A DNA stretch of 64,000 bases, taken from contig NZ_QLNV01000008.1 of assembly GCF_003285545.1 (NCBI RefSeq), positions 62,001-126,000 on the forward strand, read 5' to 3'. The first letter of the stretch is position 1; the number at the start of each line of letters is the position of its first letter. This DNA comes from Sinomicrobium soli. GTDB taxonomy: Bacteria > Bacteroidota > Bacteroidia > Flavobacteriales > Flavobacteriaceae. Shown piece by piece: positions 1-8,216 of this stretch. The notes below the pieces were generated by a model. The model was given only the letters and a program-made list of their open reading frames with translations, searched no databases and was not told the origin of the DNA. Made by a program: the position numbers and the translations under genes.

Positions 1-331
1 ACTAATCATGTGGATCCCGGGTTTGTTGATATGAACTTTTAACAGGTTTTATAATTCTTTCATTTTGTGAGATAAATTTAAGAAATAACTTGTTAATCAC
101 GATCTTTTAAATGAGTTATAAATGATAAAAATATGCTTTGGAAGTTATGTAAGGGCATAAAAAAAACTCCCTTCTCAAAAAAGGAGTCTATTTTCTCACG
201 GATATGGGACGGAGGGGGCTTATGCCAATGTGCACTTTTCCCGGTGATATACTGATCTTTTTGAGTGATCACATCTCTATCCGTGATTTCCCGGTCAGGT
301 CCGGGCAGGATGTGTCAAATCAAAACAGGTG
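1..331. other. Left-edge intergenic region
   Basis: AT-rich DNA with no convincing gene. A short hairpin (ACTCC at about 168-172 pairing with GGAGT at about 182-186), flanked by an A run and a T-rich stretch, may be the terminator of a gene lying left of the window or of the small gene that ends at 332. The frames open here have no coding features and overlap the downstream end of that gene. Confidence 0.4.
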
Positions 332-640
332 TCAGTTTTCCCAGGATGCTATTTCTTCGCGAAGCTGCCGGAGGCTTTTACCTGTTTTATATTGCAGGTG
401 TTTCAGCATATGCCCGAATTCTCCCGGGGCGTATACGATATCCGAACGGCTGAGACGATCGTATTTGTGCAGGAAATCTTCTTTTATTTTTATCCACTTC
501 TTTTCCAGGGCGTTATCTTTTACCTTGTCCTGATGCAGGTGGCTATCCAGGAACTCGTCCTGTTCCTGCTCCTGTTCCTGCCTGTCCATGCGGCCTATTC
601 CGCGGTGATGTGATTTGTCGTTGTTCTCTTGTGAATTCAT
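332..640 (-). CDS. Small CsbD-like stress protein
   Basis: This 102-residue, hydrophilic, charged protein has no signal peptide. The first 35 residues are rich in Gln, Glu and Asp. The C-terminal part (about residues 48-100) has the CsbD-like pattern: a Trp-containing helix (KWIKIKEDF), a KYDRLSRSDI segment, then a hydrophobic helix ending in KTGKSLRQLREEI. Members of this family are small, soluble, general-stress proteins of unknown biochemical role. The gene stands alone, followed on the same strand by a lipoprotein gene whose start lies beyond it. The assignment rests on the pattern in the C-terminal half, so the family name is probable and the function unknown. Confidence 0.55.
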   Translation of the reverse strand: MNSQENNDKSHHRGIGRMDRQEQEQEQDEFLDSHLHQDKVKDNALEKKWIKIKEDFLHKYDRLSRSDIVYAPGEFGHMLKHLQYKTGKSLRQLREEIASWEN

Positions 641-790
641 CTTCGGGATGTATTTGGTCTCGCTTAAAACCGGCTCCCTGCTTATCTTTTATTACAGAGC
701 GGTTTTATGAGTTCGTTTGAATTTTTCTTTACCGGCCACGGAAAAACAATAGCCACGGCGGTACGGCAGCAGGTCGCTGTTCCGATGATG

Positions 791-1213
791 TCACTGGTTT
801 TGTTGCTTTGTCCAGTCCTGATATTTCCGGTATTGCTCGGCAGAGAGAATATCTTTTAATATCCGGTCGCGTTCCGTTTCCAGATTTGTAGTTCGTGTAT
901 TGTCAGACATCTCCTCAGACATTTCCTCGATATGGGTCTGGTAGTTTTTTTCAAAGGTCCTGATCTGCCCTTCATCCATTTCGAGATGGGAATACAGGGC
1001 ATTGATATCTACCCCTTCACGATTGTTGTCCGTGTTTTCGGAATTTGATCTCAACCTCCGGTCGTCACCGGCTCCCATGTTATTCTCACTACTGCTGTTG
1101 GCAGAAGTAGTATCGGGAAGTGTTCCGTTTTCCCGGTCCCTGTTTTTCCGGTCCCTGCACGCTAACAGTGCCATGATCCCGACAACGATTACGGTTACTC
1201 TTAAAATTTTCAT
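791..1213 (-). CDS. Small lipoprotein of unknown function
   Basis: This 140-residue protein starts with a typical lipoprotein signal: a basic start, a hydrophobic stretch (VTVIVVGIMALLA) and Cys19 as the lipidation site. After it come a low-complexity Asn/Ser/Arg/Asp linker (about residues 20-70) and an acidic helical C-terminal domain (about 75-140) with a repeated MSEEMSDN-like helix and an AEQYRKYQDW ending. The C-terminal part recalls the Spy/DUF4890-type helical periplasmic proteins of Bacteroidota, which carry an EQ-x-x-KY motif near the end, but this match is loose. It is probably anchored in a membrane facing the periplasm. No operon partner is evident. Confidence 0.6.
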   Translation of the reverse strand: MKILRVTVIVVGIMALLACRDRKNRDRENGTLPDTTSANSSSENNMGAGDDRRLRSNSENTDNNREGVDINALYSHLEMDEGQIRTFEKNYQTHIEEMSEEMSDNTRTTNLETERDRILKDILSAEQYRKYQDWTKQQNQ

Positions 1214-1377
1214 GATATTATGCTTTTATGGGTTATATATTTCTGTAACTCAAATCTAACCAGCATTACCAAGATAAATTGACGCATATCGATCAAAAAT
1301 TAGTTCGGTACGTTACAAAGACCTTTTTCTGTCGGTTTCCGGTGAAGATAAGGGAGGGTTTAACCGGGATCTATATC

Positions 1378-1872
1378 CTAATGTTTTTCGGGAGGCGTGC
1401 CGTTTCCGGAAAGGGTGTGCTTTTTTCCTTCCCTGGTGTTCCAGCTGTTCTTGAAGAACTGCATAAAAGTCAGTGAGAGCACCATCGTTGTGGCAAACCC
1501 CATAAGAAGTACGGTAAACAGCAACATTCCCACATTGGCCGACCAGTCGAACTTCCACATCGGCATGAACCTGTCCGTAAAACGCGGATTCAGTTCTGTA
1601 ACATACAGGGTAAAGAAGGCGGTGTAGATTACTGTTGCGGTAAAGCCACATAACAGGCCCGCCCCGAACCCGTCCTGGTATTTGAATTCTTCGGCCCTGT
1701 GCTTTTTGTAATGTTTGATACACAAATACATACCTGCCCCCATAAAGAGGACATTGACAAAACTGAATGCGGGCTGTATATGGAGCCCGGCCAGGGAAAG
1801 CGATAAAAAGTATACGATCAGTATCACTGTTATCCCGCATCCGTATGCGATTGGTATAACCTGGTATTTCAT
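1378..1872 (-). CDS. DUF4199-like membrane protein
   Basis: This 164-residue integral membrane protein shows four hydrophobic segments, at about residues 5-25, 34-52, 73-95 and 115-140. The arrangement (two helices, a short KHYKKHRAEEFKYQDGFGAGLLCG loop, two more helices) is that of the DUF4199 family common in Bacteroidota. Its function is unknown. The start was set at 1872 (MKYQVIPIAYG) because the frame upstream to 1977 codes for a Cys/Arg-rich, non-membrane stretch with no family resemblance. The nearest gene upstream on the other strand is the DUF1704 peptidase at 2067, so the two are divergently transcribed. Confidence 0.6.
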   Translation of the reverse strand: MKYQVIPIAYGCGITVILIVYFLSLSLAGLHIQPAFSFVNVLFMGAGMYLCIKHYKKHRAEEFKYQDGFGAGLLCGFTATVIYTAFFTLYVTELNPRFTDRFMPMWKFDWSANVGMLLFTVLLMGFATTMVLSLTFMQFFKNSWNTREGKKHTLSGNGTPPEKH

Positions 1873-2066
1873 ATGCGCTGTTTTTAAAGCAATACAAGGG
1901 CAAGTTGCCACAATCTCCAGGGGACGGTGTGCTCTATCCGTTTTATTTTTAATGCATTCGCGTAAATGGTCAAACAATTAACTTTCTATTTAGAAGCGGG
2001 ACAGGCAATAATGGGTAATTTGCTTTATCATGTGCAGCTTGCTGCTGCTTTTAAAGATCATTGACC

Positions 2067-3908
2067 ATGTCAGTACAGTGGGACCACATAGACTATAAGG
2101 CATTTGAGAGACAACTGGAAAAGAAATCCATTGTGGAGCTGACCCTCCCCAACGGGGGCTTTCTCCATATTGAGGAAAAGCTGTCGTTCATTTTGATATA
2201 CCGTAAGAAAGACAATGACAGCGGTACGGAAAGGCTGGTAAAAACCATAGGTTCGTATTTGCTGATCGGTAAGGGAGACACTTCGAAGTATTCCGTATTG
2301 CTGGAAATACTGATACGTTTTTTTACCAGGAAATACAATTCCTACCTGCTTTTTGAAATTTACAGCGGGGGGCCTCATGATACGACTTTTGTTATAAAGG
2401 GTCCTGCCCATAAATTGCCCACAACACTTCAGGCTTTAAAGGAGAAACTGTCCGGAATCCCTTTTAACCGACTGGTGAAACCGGTGGATGTAGTTATAGA
2501 ACAGACCAAGGAAAGACATGCGAGGGGGCAGGAGTCCATTATCGATATCGAAAAGGCAAAAAACAGCGGGGGGCTGCTCATTGCACTTGAAGTCCCCCCG
2601 GTGTACCGGGACGGGAACGGCCATATCTATCCCGTTTTCTTTCAGGCTTTCCGGGATGATTTTGCCCGGGCTATCCGGAAAACACTCTTTGAATACCTGC
2701 GTGTACAGACTACTTCCGGAATTGCCAGTTACCACGCCCTCGGGAAGAGCCAGATACAGGAAGAAGTACTGAAAACAGACCGCGAACTGTCGGAGATCCA
2801 GAATACCTATCAGTTCCTGCTGCAGGTTGCTCCTGTAAACCTGGAACAGATCAAGGATGATTTTTTCAGCAGCAATTTCAAAAAGCTCTCCAAGTATCAG
2901 TACCGCCTGCTCACCGCAGATCCCGACCTGCTCAAAAGGAAATTGTTCAACCTTCAGATCGAAAAAATCGATGATCCGGCCCTGTTCTATATCTTTAAAG
3001 AAAAGAGGGAAGAACTGGACCAGCAGATATCGATGCTGGGCGAACGGGGTACGAGGAACTTCTTTTACAACAGCATCCGCATATACAAGGGGGTGAACAA
3101 GGAACTGTTGTCGGAAGCCACTGCAATTTTGAATAATCTGCCGGAGCAGGACGGTAAGGGAGAGGAACTTATCGGTGCGGAAGAGTTTGCCGCATTGGCC
3201 GAGGAGGAGTTCGAGACGTACCGGATGCAGGCCTCCTCCTTTAAAAGCAGGATACACCTGAGAAAGGACCTCAACATATTGATGGTATCGAGGGGGGAAC
3301 TTTATATTCCGACGACCTTCCGGGTAGCCCCTGAAGAGGCCAGGGCCCTGATACAGCATGAGGTAGGGACGCATGCGCTCACGTATTACAACGGAAAGGA
3401 GCAGCCATTGCAGCAACTGGCCATAGGGCTGGCAGACTACGAGACCTTACAGGAGGGAATTTCCGTGCTTTCGGAATTTTTCAGCGGGGGACTTAGCGGA
3501 AACAGGCTGAGAATCCTGGCAGGGAGGGTGGTTGCAGGAAATGAATTGCTCAAGGACGCCAACTTCCATGAAATATTTTTCAAGCTCTATACCGAATTCG
3601 ACTTTTCCAGGGAACGCGCTTTCAATATTACTTCCAGGGTATTTCAGGGCGGAGGCTTTCTCAAGGATATTATTTATTTGCGCGGGCTGATACAGGCCAT
3701 CCGTTACCTGAAAAAAGGAGGGAACCTGGAACCCCTGCTGGCCGGAAAGTTTGCGATACGGCACCTGGAAGTGATAGAAGACCTGACCGCCCGCGGAATC
3801 CTTATTAAACCCAGGATATTGCCTACATATATGCAAAACGGGGTATTCGAGGAAAAACTCAATACTATCAGGGAGGGATTGCCTCTCTTTAAAATGATCT
3901 CATCGTGA
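2067..3908 (+). CDS. DUF1704 / QEGLA-motif zinc metallopeptidase
   Basis: This 613-residue protein is of the DUF1704 family, often annotated as flavohemoglobin expression-modulating QEGLA motif protein. The C-terminal half has HEVGTH at residues 431-436, which fits a zinc-binding HExxxH motif, and QEGIS at 462-466, the family's QEGLA signature with the likely third metal-ligand Glu. The eukaryotic members (MATCAP) are known to remove the C-terminal Tyr from tubulin, so the bacterial ones are probably peptidases acting on a C-terminal or amide-linked residue. The N-terminal half (1-300) has no motif I can name. ATG 2067 is preferred over a TTG two codons upstream. A GshB-like ATP-grasp gene and an aspartoacylase-like gene follow on the same strand after a repeat. 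Confidence 0.82.
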   Translation: MSVQWDHIDYKAFERQLEKKSIVELTLPNGGFLHIEEKLSFILIYRKKDNDSGTERLVKTIGSYLLIGKGDTSKYSVLLEILIRFFTRKYNSYLLFEIYSGGPHDTTFVIKGPAHKLPTTLQALKEKLSGIPFNRLVKPVDVVIEQTKERHARGQESIIDIEKAKNSGGLLIALEVPPVYRDGNGHIYPVFFQAFRDDFARAIRKTLFEYLRVQTTSGIASYHALGKSQIQEEVLKTDRELSEIQNTYQFLLQVAPVNLEQIKDDFFSSNFKKLSKYQYRLLTADPDLLKRKLFNLQIEKIDDPALFYIFKEKREELDQQISMLGERGTRNFFYNSIRIYKGVNKELLSEATAILNNLPEQDGKGEELIGAEEFAALAEEEFETYRMQASSFKSRIHLRKDLNILMVSRGELYIPTTFRVAPEEARALIQHEVGTHALTYYNGKEQPLQQLAIGLADYETLQEGISVLSEFFSGGLSGNRLRILAGRVVAGNELLKDANFHEIFFKLYTEFDFSRERAFNITSRVFQGGGFLKDIIYLRGLIQAIRYLKKGGNLEPLLAGKFAIRHLEVIEDLTARGILIKPRILPTYMQNGVFEEKLNTIREGLPLFKMISS

Positions 3909-4219
3909 AACCGTATTACCAGAATGATCTTCAGACTCACCACCTGTGGCATTAAAAAACAAGAGGCCGTTGGCCTGCAAAGCGGGAACGGCGAAATGGC
4001 GGGAAGTCGGAAGTCCGAAGTTGTCATCCAGACCGGAGTGCTTGTCCCGGCTTTTGTCGGGGGAAGGATCTCTACCCGGGCACCAAGGAGCTTCAATAGC
4101 ATCAAGGAAGCACCCGAGATTTAACTGCGTTGAGCCCTTCGGGGTTCTCCTTTCCCGATGCTCGAGGCTGTCGGAATGACAAACTAAGAACTAAGAACTA
4201 CAAACTAAAAAACTAAACC
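3909..4219. other. Repeat-bearing intergenic region
   Basis: There is no gene here. Most of the space is copy A of a long dispersed repeat (listed separately). It ends in short AAACTAAGAACTAAG-like direct repeats just before the ATG at 4220. Short open frames crossing the repeat have no coding features, and related frames appear in the inverted copy near 10.6 kb, which shows they are repeat-derived. Confidence 0.7.
3996..4208 (+). repeat. Long dispersed repeat, copy A
   Basis: This segment recurs in reverse complement at about 10512-10703. Shared landmarks include GGAAGTCGGAAGTCCGAAG, TCTACCCGGGCACCAAGGAG and TTTAACTGCGTTGAGCCC. Copy A has an extra block of roughly 22 bp (about 4048-4069) that contains a small CCCGGCTTTTGTCGGGG hairpin, and it lacks a few bases of copy B near CGATGCTCG. 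Apart from these indels the two copies are almost identical. No protein is encoded. Confidence 0.85.
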
Positions 4220-5272
4220 ATGAAAATAGGTTTTGTCTTAAATGATCTGGATACGGAAGGCTACGGTACTTCGGTCACCATTATGAATAAAGCTTCTGAA
4301 ATGGGACATGCGGTGTATGCAATGGACGTGGGAGACTTTGTGTTTGACAACAATGCCCCGATGCAGGTATATGTCTGCAGGATCGATGAACCGGCACGGG
4401 CACTTGCCCCGAAAGGGTGTTTTGACCAGTTGAAAAACGCCGGGGAAAGAAAGGAGAAAATTCAGGTAAATGAGCTGGATGTCCTTTTTCTCCGGAATAA
4501 CCCCACCGAGGAAAATGCTGTACGGCACTGGGCCGAACTGGCCGGGATTGCTTTTGGCAGGCTTGCACAGCAACAGGGCGTACTGGTACTGAATGATGCC
4601 GACGGATTGTCTGAAGCCTTTATAGATAAGCTCTATTTCGAAAGTTTCCCGAAAAGTATAAAGCCGCGTTCCGTGATTACCCGGTATAAATCGGAAATAT
4701 TGCAGTTTTGGGACAGGCACGATAAAAGAATGGTCCTGAAACCGCTTCAGGGTTCAGGCGGAAAGGATGTATACCTGATAGACCGGAGGGAAAAAAATGT
4801 ACACCAGATCATAGACACCATCCTCTCCAGGGGATATGTCATTGCGCAGGAATATCTTCCGGAAGTGAAAGACGGTGACATACGGGTGCTGCTGATGAAC
4901 GGAAAAATACTGGAGGAGAACGGGGAAAAGGCACTTATAGGCAGAGTGAACAGTAGTAAGGAAGAGTTCAGGAGCAATTTTAAGGTAGGGGCAAAGGCCA
5001 GAAGATGTGAACTGACTCCGGAGATAGAAAAGATAATAGACCTTGTTTCTCCCGGGCTTATCCGGGACGGCCTCTTCCTGGTAGGGCTTGATGTGGTTAA
5101 GGATAAGCTTATAGAAATCAACGTACTGAGCCCCGGCGGCCTCGATAAATTCCGCCATATAGACATGCCTGATTTTTCAGAACCCCTGGTCCGGGCCATA
5201 GAGCGTAAACTGCACTACAAAAAGAAGTATAAAGGGAGGTTCGACAACCGTACCCTGGCAACCATGGATTGA
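4220..5272 (+). CDS. GshB-like ATP-grasp ligase
   Basis: This 350-residue cytoplasmic enzyme has the glutathione-synthetase/RimK type ATP-grasp fold. Visible elements are an N-terminal Rossmann-like pre-ATP-grasp domain (KIGFVLNDL, 2-10), the ATP-binding strand and glycine loop MVLKPLQGSGGKDVYLI (171-187), and the C-terminal Mg/ATP ligand region IEINVLSPGG (298-307). Such enzymes join a carboxylate to an amine with ATP. The substrate cannot be read from the sequence. True glutathione synthesis is not implied, since no GshA is seen and the window encodes a YpdA-type reductase linked to bacillithiol. The gene lies 16 bp before an aspartoacylase-like gene, so the two are probably co-transcribed, and it follows a DUF1704 peptidase. 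Confidence 0.85.
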   Translation: MKIGFVLNDLDTEGYGTSVTIMNKASEMGHAVYAMDVGDFVFDNNAPMQVYVCRIDEPARALAPKGCFDQLKNAGERKEKIQVNELDVLFLRNNPTEENAVRHWAELAGIAFGRLAQQQGVLVLNDADGLSEAFIDKLYFESFPKSIKPRSVITRYKSEILQFWDRHDKRMVLKPLQGSGGKDVYLIDRREKNVHQIIDTILSRGYVIAQEYLPEVKDGDIRVLLMNGKILEENGEKALIGRVNSSKEEFRSNFKVGAKARRCELTPEIEKIIDLVSPGLIRDGLFLVGLDVVKDKLIEINVLSPGGLDKFRHIDMPDFSEPLVRAIERKLHYKKKYKGRFDNRTLATMD

Positions 5273-5288
5273 TATTTATGACAGCATT

Positions 5289-6191
5289 ATGGAAAGATTG
5301 ATAGGAGTATATGAGGGTAATGGCCGCGGTGGTGCCGTATTATTCGTTACCGCAGGGATTCACGGCAATGAAGCCAGCGGGGTTACGGCTTTAAAGAAAA
5401 TATTCTCCGAACTTGGAGACCATAAGCCGGAAATCAGCGGAACCGTAATCGGGATACGGGGCAATACGGAAGGCTTGAAAGCCGGAAAAAGATACCTGGA
5501 TGAGGATCTTAACCGCGTCTGGACCAGGGAGAATATCCTGTCCGGTAAAGCAGACACCAGCGAAAAAAAGGAGATGTTTGACATCATTCGCAGTATTGAC
5601 CTTTTTTCTTCCGGGAAATACCGCGAATATTACTTTCTCGATTGTCACACCACATCGTCGGCTACACGGCCATTTATTTCCGTACAGGACAGGGGAGGCA
5701 ATGTCGGATGGGCTTACCGGTTTCCGTTACCGGTCGTATGCGGGTTCAGTGATATAGTGAACGGGTGTATTGACCAATACCTGAGCAGTTCGGGAATGAC
5801 CGGGTTTGTTTTTGAAGGAGGCCGGCACACTGCCCCCTCTGTTGTAAAACATCAGGAATGCATGATATGGCTGGCTATTGAAAAGGCCTGTGGCCTGCAT
5901 CCCGGACAAATTCCCGGGCTGCCGGGTTTGCTCCGGGACTTCGGAAATAACGATATGGAGCAATCTGTCTTCAGGATCATATACAGGCACATCCTGCAGG
6001 AGGGAGACCGCTTTGTGATGCAACCGGGGTTTGCCAATTTTCAAAAGATCGGAAAGGGAGAACTGCTGGCCATCCACAATGGCAGGGAGGTCGTTAGCCG
6101 CTGGGATTCATATATCTTCATGCCATTGTACCAGTCGCAGGGAAAAGACGGTTTCTTTATCATCGAACGCGATGAAATACACCCCGCCTGA
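5289..6191 (+). CDS. Succinylglutamate desuccinylase/aspartoacylase family hydrolase
   Basis: This 300-residue zinc amidohydrolase is of the AstE/AspA branch of the M14 fold. The motifs are TAGIHGNEASG (His25 and Glu28, zinc ligands), DEDLNR (71-76, substrate carboxylate binding) and LDCHTTSS (His120, third zinc ligand). Family members remove an acyl group from N-acyl amino acids such as N-acetylaspartate or succinylglutamate, or cleave other small amide bonds. There is no signal peptide. The gene sits 16 bp after the GshB-like ligase. A ligase and a hydrolase for amide bonds in one operon suggests they make and break the same kind of product, but that is inference. The next gene is convergent. 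Confidence 0.85.
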   Translation: MERLIGVYEGNGRGGAVLFVTAGIHGNEASGVTALKKIFSELGDHKPEISGTVIGIRGNTEGLKAGKRYLDEDLNRVWTRENILSGKADTSEKKEMFDIIRSIDLFSSGKYREYYFLDCHTTSSATRPFISVQDRGGNVGWAYRFPLPVVCGFSDIVNGCIDQYLSSSGMTGFVFEGGRHTAPSVVKHQECMIWLAIEKACGLHPGQIPGLPGLLRDFGNNDMEQSVFRIIYRHILQEGDRFVMQPGFANFQKIGKGELLAIHNGREVVSRWDSYIFMPLYQSQGKDGFFIIERDEIHPA

Positions 6192-6219
6192 TACCGGGGT
6201 GGCATTGTTTCCCATGCCC

Positions 6220-7578
6220 TCAATACTTATGGATATACACTGTTTTTTTATTGACAAATTCCCGGATGCCGTCTACCGACAATTCCCGTCCGTACCCCGA
6301 ACTCTTGGTTCCCCCGAACGGTAAGCGGGGATCGCTTTTTACCAGTTCATTCACAAATACGGCGCCATCGTCAAATTCCGGGACCAGGCTTCGGGCCCTT
6401 TCCAGGCTCTCAGTGAAGACAGAGACCCCCAGTCCGTACCTGCTTTTATTCACCAGTGCTATGGCCTCTTCTTCCGTATCAAAAACCGTTATGGCCATAA
6501 GGGGGCCAAAGGTTTCTTCCTTAAAAACAGGCATTTCCTCGGTAACATTGACAACTACCGTAGGCTCGAAAAAAGCCTTGTCCCTTTTTCCCCCGGTCCG
6601 TATTTCAGCCCCTTTTTCAACAGATTCCTGCAATTGTTTTTCGAGATCCTCCGCAAGGTCCTCACGGGCCAGGGTACCCAAGTAAGTATCCTTGTCCATG
6701 GGGTCTCCCGTTTCCAGGTTGCGGACGGCTTCCACAAACTTTTCCGTGAATTTTTCCGCTATGGCAGCCTGTAATAACAACCGTTTACCGGCAATACAGC
6801 TTTGTCCGGCATTCTGAAAACGCGCCTGCACACAGGTCCTGACCGTTTCTTCCAGGTTACAGTCGTCAAAAACAACCAGGGCATTACTGCCCCCTAGTTC
6901 CAGTACTGTTTTCTTGATCCGGCTCCCGGCAGCAGCAGCCACGGCTCTGCCCGCCATCTCACTTCCTGTAAGAGTAACGGCCTTTACCTTGTCGTTCTCA
7001 ATGATGTGCTCTACCTTTTTACTGCTTATCGGCAGGTTGGTAAAACAGCCGTCGGGAAACCCGGCCCTCCGGAAGACTTCTTCAATAAGGCCGGCCGACT
7101 TCATGACGTTACTCGCGTGTTTCAGGAGTCCGGTATTTCCCGCCATCAATGCGGGAGCCGCAAAGCGGAAAACCTGCCAGAAGGGAAAGTTCCAGGGCAT
7201 TACCGCGAGAACGACACCTATGGGTTCATAACTCACATAACTCTGGTATGCTTCCGTCTCTATGGATTTGTCAGACAGCTGTTTTTCCGCATGCGCTGCA
7301 TAATACTCACAGACCCAGGCGCATTTTTCCACTTCTGCCAGGGACTGTGTGATGGGCTTGCCCATTTCTTCCGTAATTGCAGTGGCGTATTCTTCCTTGT
7401 TCTTCCGCAATTCACGGGCAGCTTCCAGCATTAATTTTTTCCGCTCCGGAAAAGAGACCTTCTTCCACGACCGGTATCTTTCATCCGCCCTGTCAATGGC
7501 CTCATTGATCTGTTGTTCGTCATATTCCCTGACTTCGTAAACTTTCTGCGAGGAATACGGGTTTATGGATTGTAGCAT
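6220..7578 (-). CDS. NAD(P)-dependent aldehyde dehydrogenase (succinate-semialdehyde type)
   Basis: This 452-residue enzyme has the complete aldehyde dehydrogenase fold. The conserved elements are VMPWNFPFWQ (about 126-135), the cofactor loop TGSEMAGR, Glu227 in LELGG, catalytic Cys261 in GQSCIAGKR, and the FGPL and PFGGTKSSGYGREL motifs near the C terminus. Its length and motifs fit the compact succinate-semialdehyde dehydrogenases (GabD/Sad type) of Bacteroidota, so it probably oxidises succinate semialdehyde or a similar short aldehyde in the cytoplasm. No GABA transaminase lies nearby, so the physiological substrate stays open. It is convergent with the aspartoacylase-like gene and has a long upstream region holding repeats. 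Confidence 0.88.
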   Translation of the reverse strand: MLQSINPYSSQKVYEVREYDEQQINEAIDRADERYRSWKKVSFPERKKLMLEAARELRKNKEEYATAITEEMGKPITQSLAEVEKCAWVCEYYAAHAEKQLSDKSIETEAYQSYVSYEPIGVVLAVMPWNFPFWQVFRFAAPALMAGNTGLLKHASNVMKSAGLIEEVFRRAGFPDGCFTNLPISSKKVEHIIENDKVKAVTLTGSEMAGRAVAAAAGSRIKKTVLELGGSNALVVFDDCNLEETVRTCVQARFQNAGQSCIAGKRLLLQAAIAEKFTEKFVEAVRNLETGDPMDKDTYLGTLAREDLAEDLEKQLQESVEKGAEIRTGGKRDKAFFEPTVVVNVTEEMPVFKEETFGPLMAITVFDTEEEAIALVNKSRYGLGVSVFTESLERARSLVPEFDDGAVFVNELVKSDPRLPFGGTKSSGYGRELSVDGIREFVNKKTVYIHKY

Positions 7579-7750
7579 CTTAATAGTATGAATTTAGGGT
7601 TTAACCCGACGTAGACTGTCCTTTCAAAAGGAAAAACTTATTCTCCCTTACGCCGGAGTCAATACGTTTCAAAAAAATATAAGGTAAATCGGGTTCTCTG
7701 CAAATTACAAAAGAATCGCGGAAATATTGGTAGCCCGGAAGGAAATTCTG

Positions 7751-7790
7751 TTGCCTGAATAACTTACTAACCCAATAACCGAATAACTTT
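7751..7790 (+). repeat. TTGCCTGAATAAC repeat, copy 1
   Basis: TTGCCTGAATAAC is followed by three degenerate AATAAC units. It shares its core with copies near 11.7, 26.5 and 37.4 kb, all of them intergenic. Confidence 0.7.
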
Positions 7791-7967
7791 TACCACAAAA
7801 AGGCAATCTGACAAACAAAATTTTTGGTATAATGGCAATTATTTTGTTTTTTGTGGTTCGAACACATTTGGTTGTGATAAGAACGAGGATGGTTTCAGAT
7901 AAATTTTTTTAGCATTTAAAAATGTTGACAGTAATACTTTTGTCATTCTGAAATGTATTATTATTGA

Positions 7968-8183
7968 GAGCTTGTTTAAATTGATTTGATTGCAGCGAAA
8001 AATGATGATTTTTGTTCCATATGAAGACTTTTTTGAACCGCATAGCATAGCTACGGGGTGATAAAAAGACAGGACCGAACGTTAAGAAAACAGCTGGTAG
8101 CTGTTTTTAGTGAAGGGGCCAGGTGGCGCACTGGGGCAAAAAGGGCATTTTTTTAGCCAATTGGAATTAGTTTAAACAAGCTC
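7968..8183. mobile_element. MITE-like element with IS5-type ends
   Basis: This is a 216-bp non-coding element. It begins GAGCTTGTTTAAA (7968-7980) and ends with the exact reverse complement TTTAAACAAGCTC (8171-8183). The match extends imperfectly inward (TTGATTTG against CAATTCCAATTG). It is flanked by a 3-bp direct repeat TGA (7965-7967 and 8184-8186), which fits a target-site duplication. Ends starting GAG and a TNA duplication recall the IS1031 group of the IS5 family. No transposase is encoded, so it would move only in trans. An internal hairpin (AAAACAGCTGGTAGCTGTTTT) lies near 8089-8109. Confidence 0.75.
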
Positions 8184-8216
8184 TGAATACTTTCTTAAAC
8201 TTAAAATCTTAAAATA

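Larger units (their letters stand above)
7579..8216. other. Long intergenic region with repeat and MITE-like element
   Basis: There are 638 bp without a supported gene. From left to right they hold the upstream region of the aldehyde dehydrogenase, a short AATAACC-type repeat (7751-7790), about 170 bp of AT-rich DNA with no recognised signal, and a 216-bp MITE-like element (7968-8183) that ends only 33 bp before the DUF1080 gene. A minus-strand frame of 69 codons (7839-8048) runs across the element boundary and has no family resemblance. Confidence 0.7.

Noticed and set aside
3924-4179. Short open frames inside repeat copy A
   Set aside because: The same sequence in copy B gives different frames with stops. 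They are repeat-derived.
4220-5272. Authentic glutathione synthetase
   Set aside because: The fold matches, but there is no GshA and the window encodes a YpdA-type reductase instead. The neighbours suggest a different ligation.
7839-8048. Minus-strand 69-codon frame
   Set aside because: It crosses the edge of the MITE-like element and has no family features.
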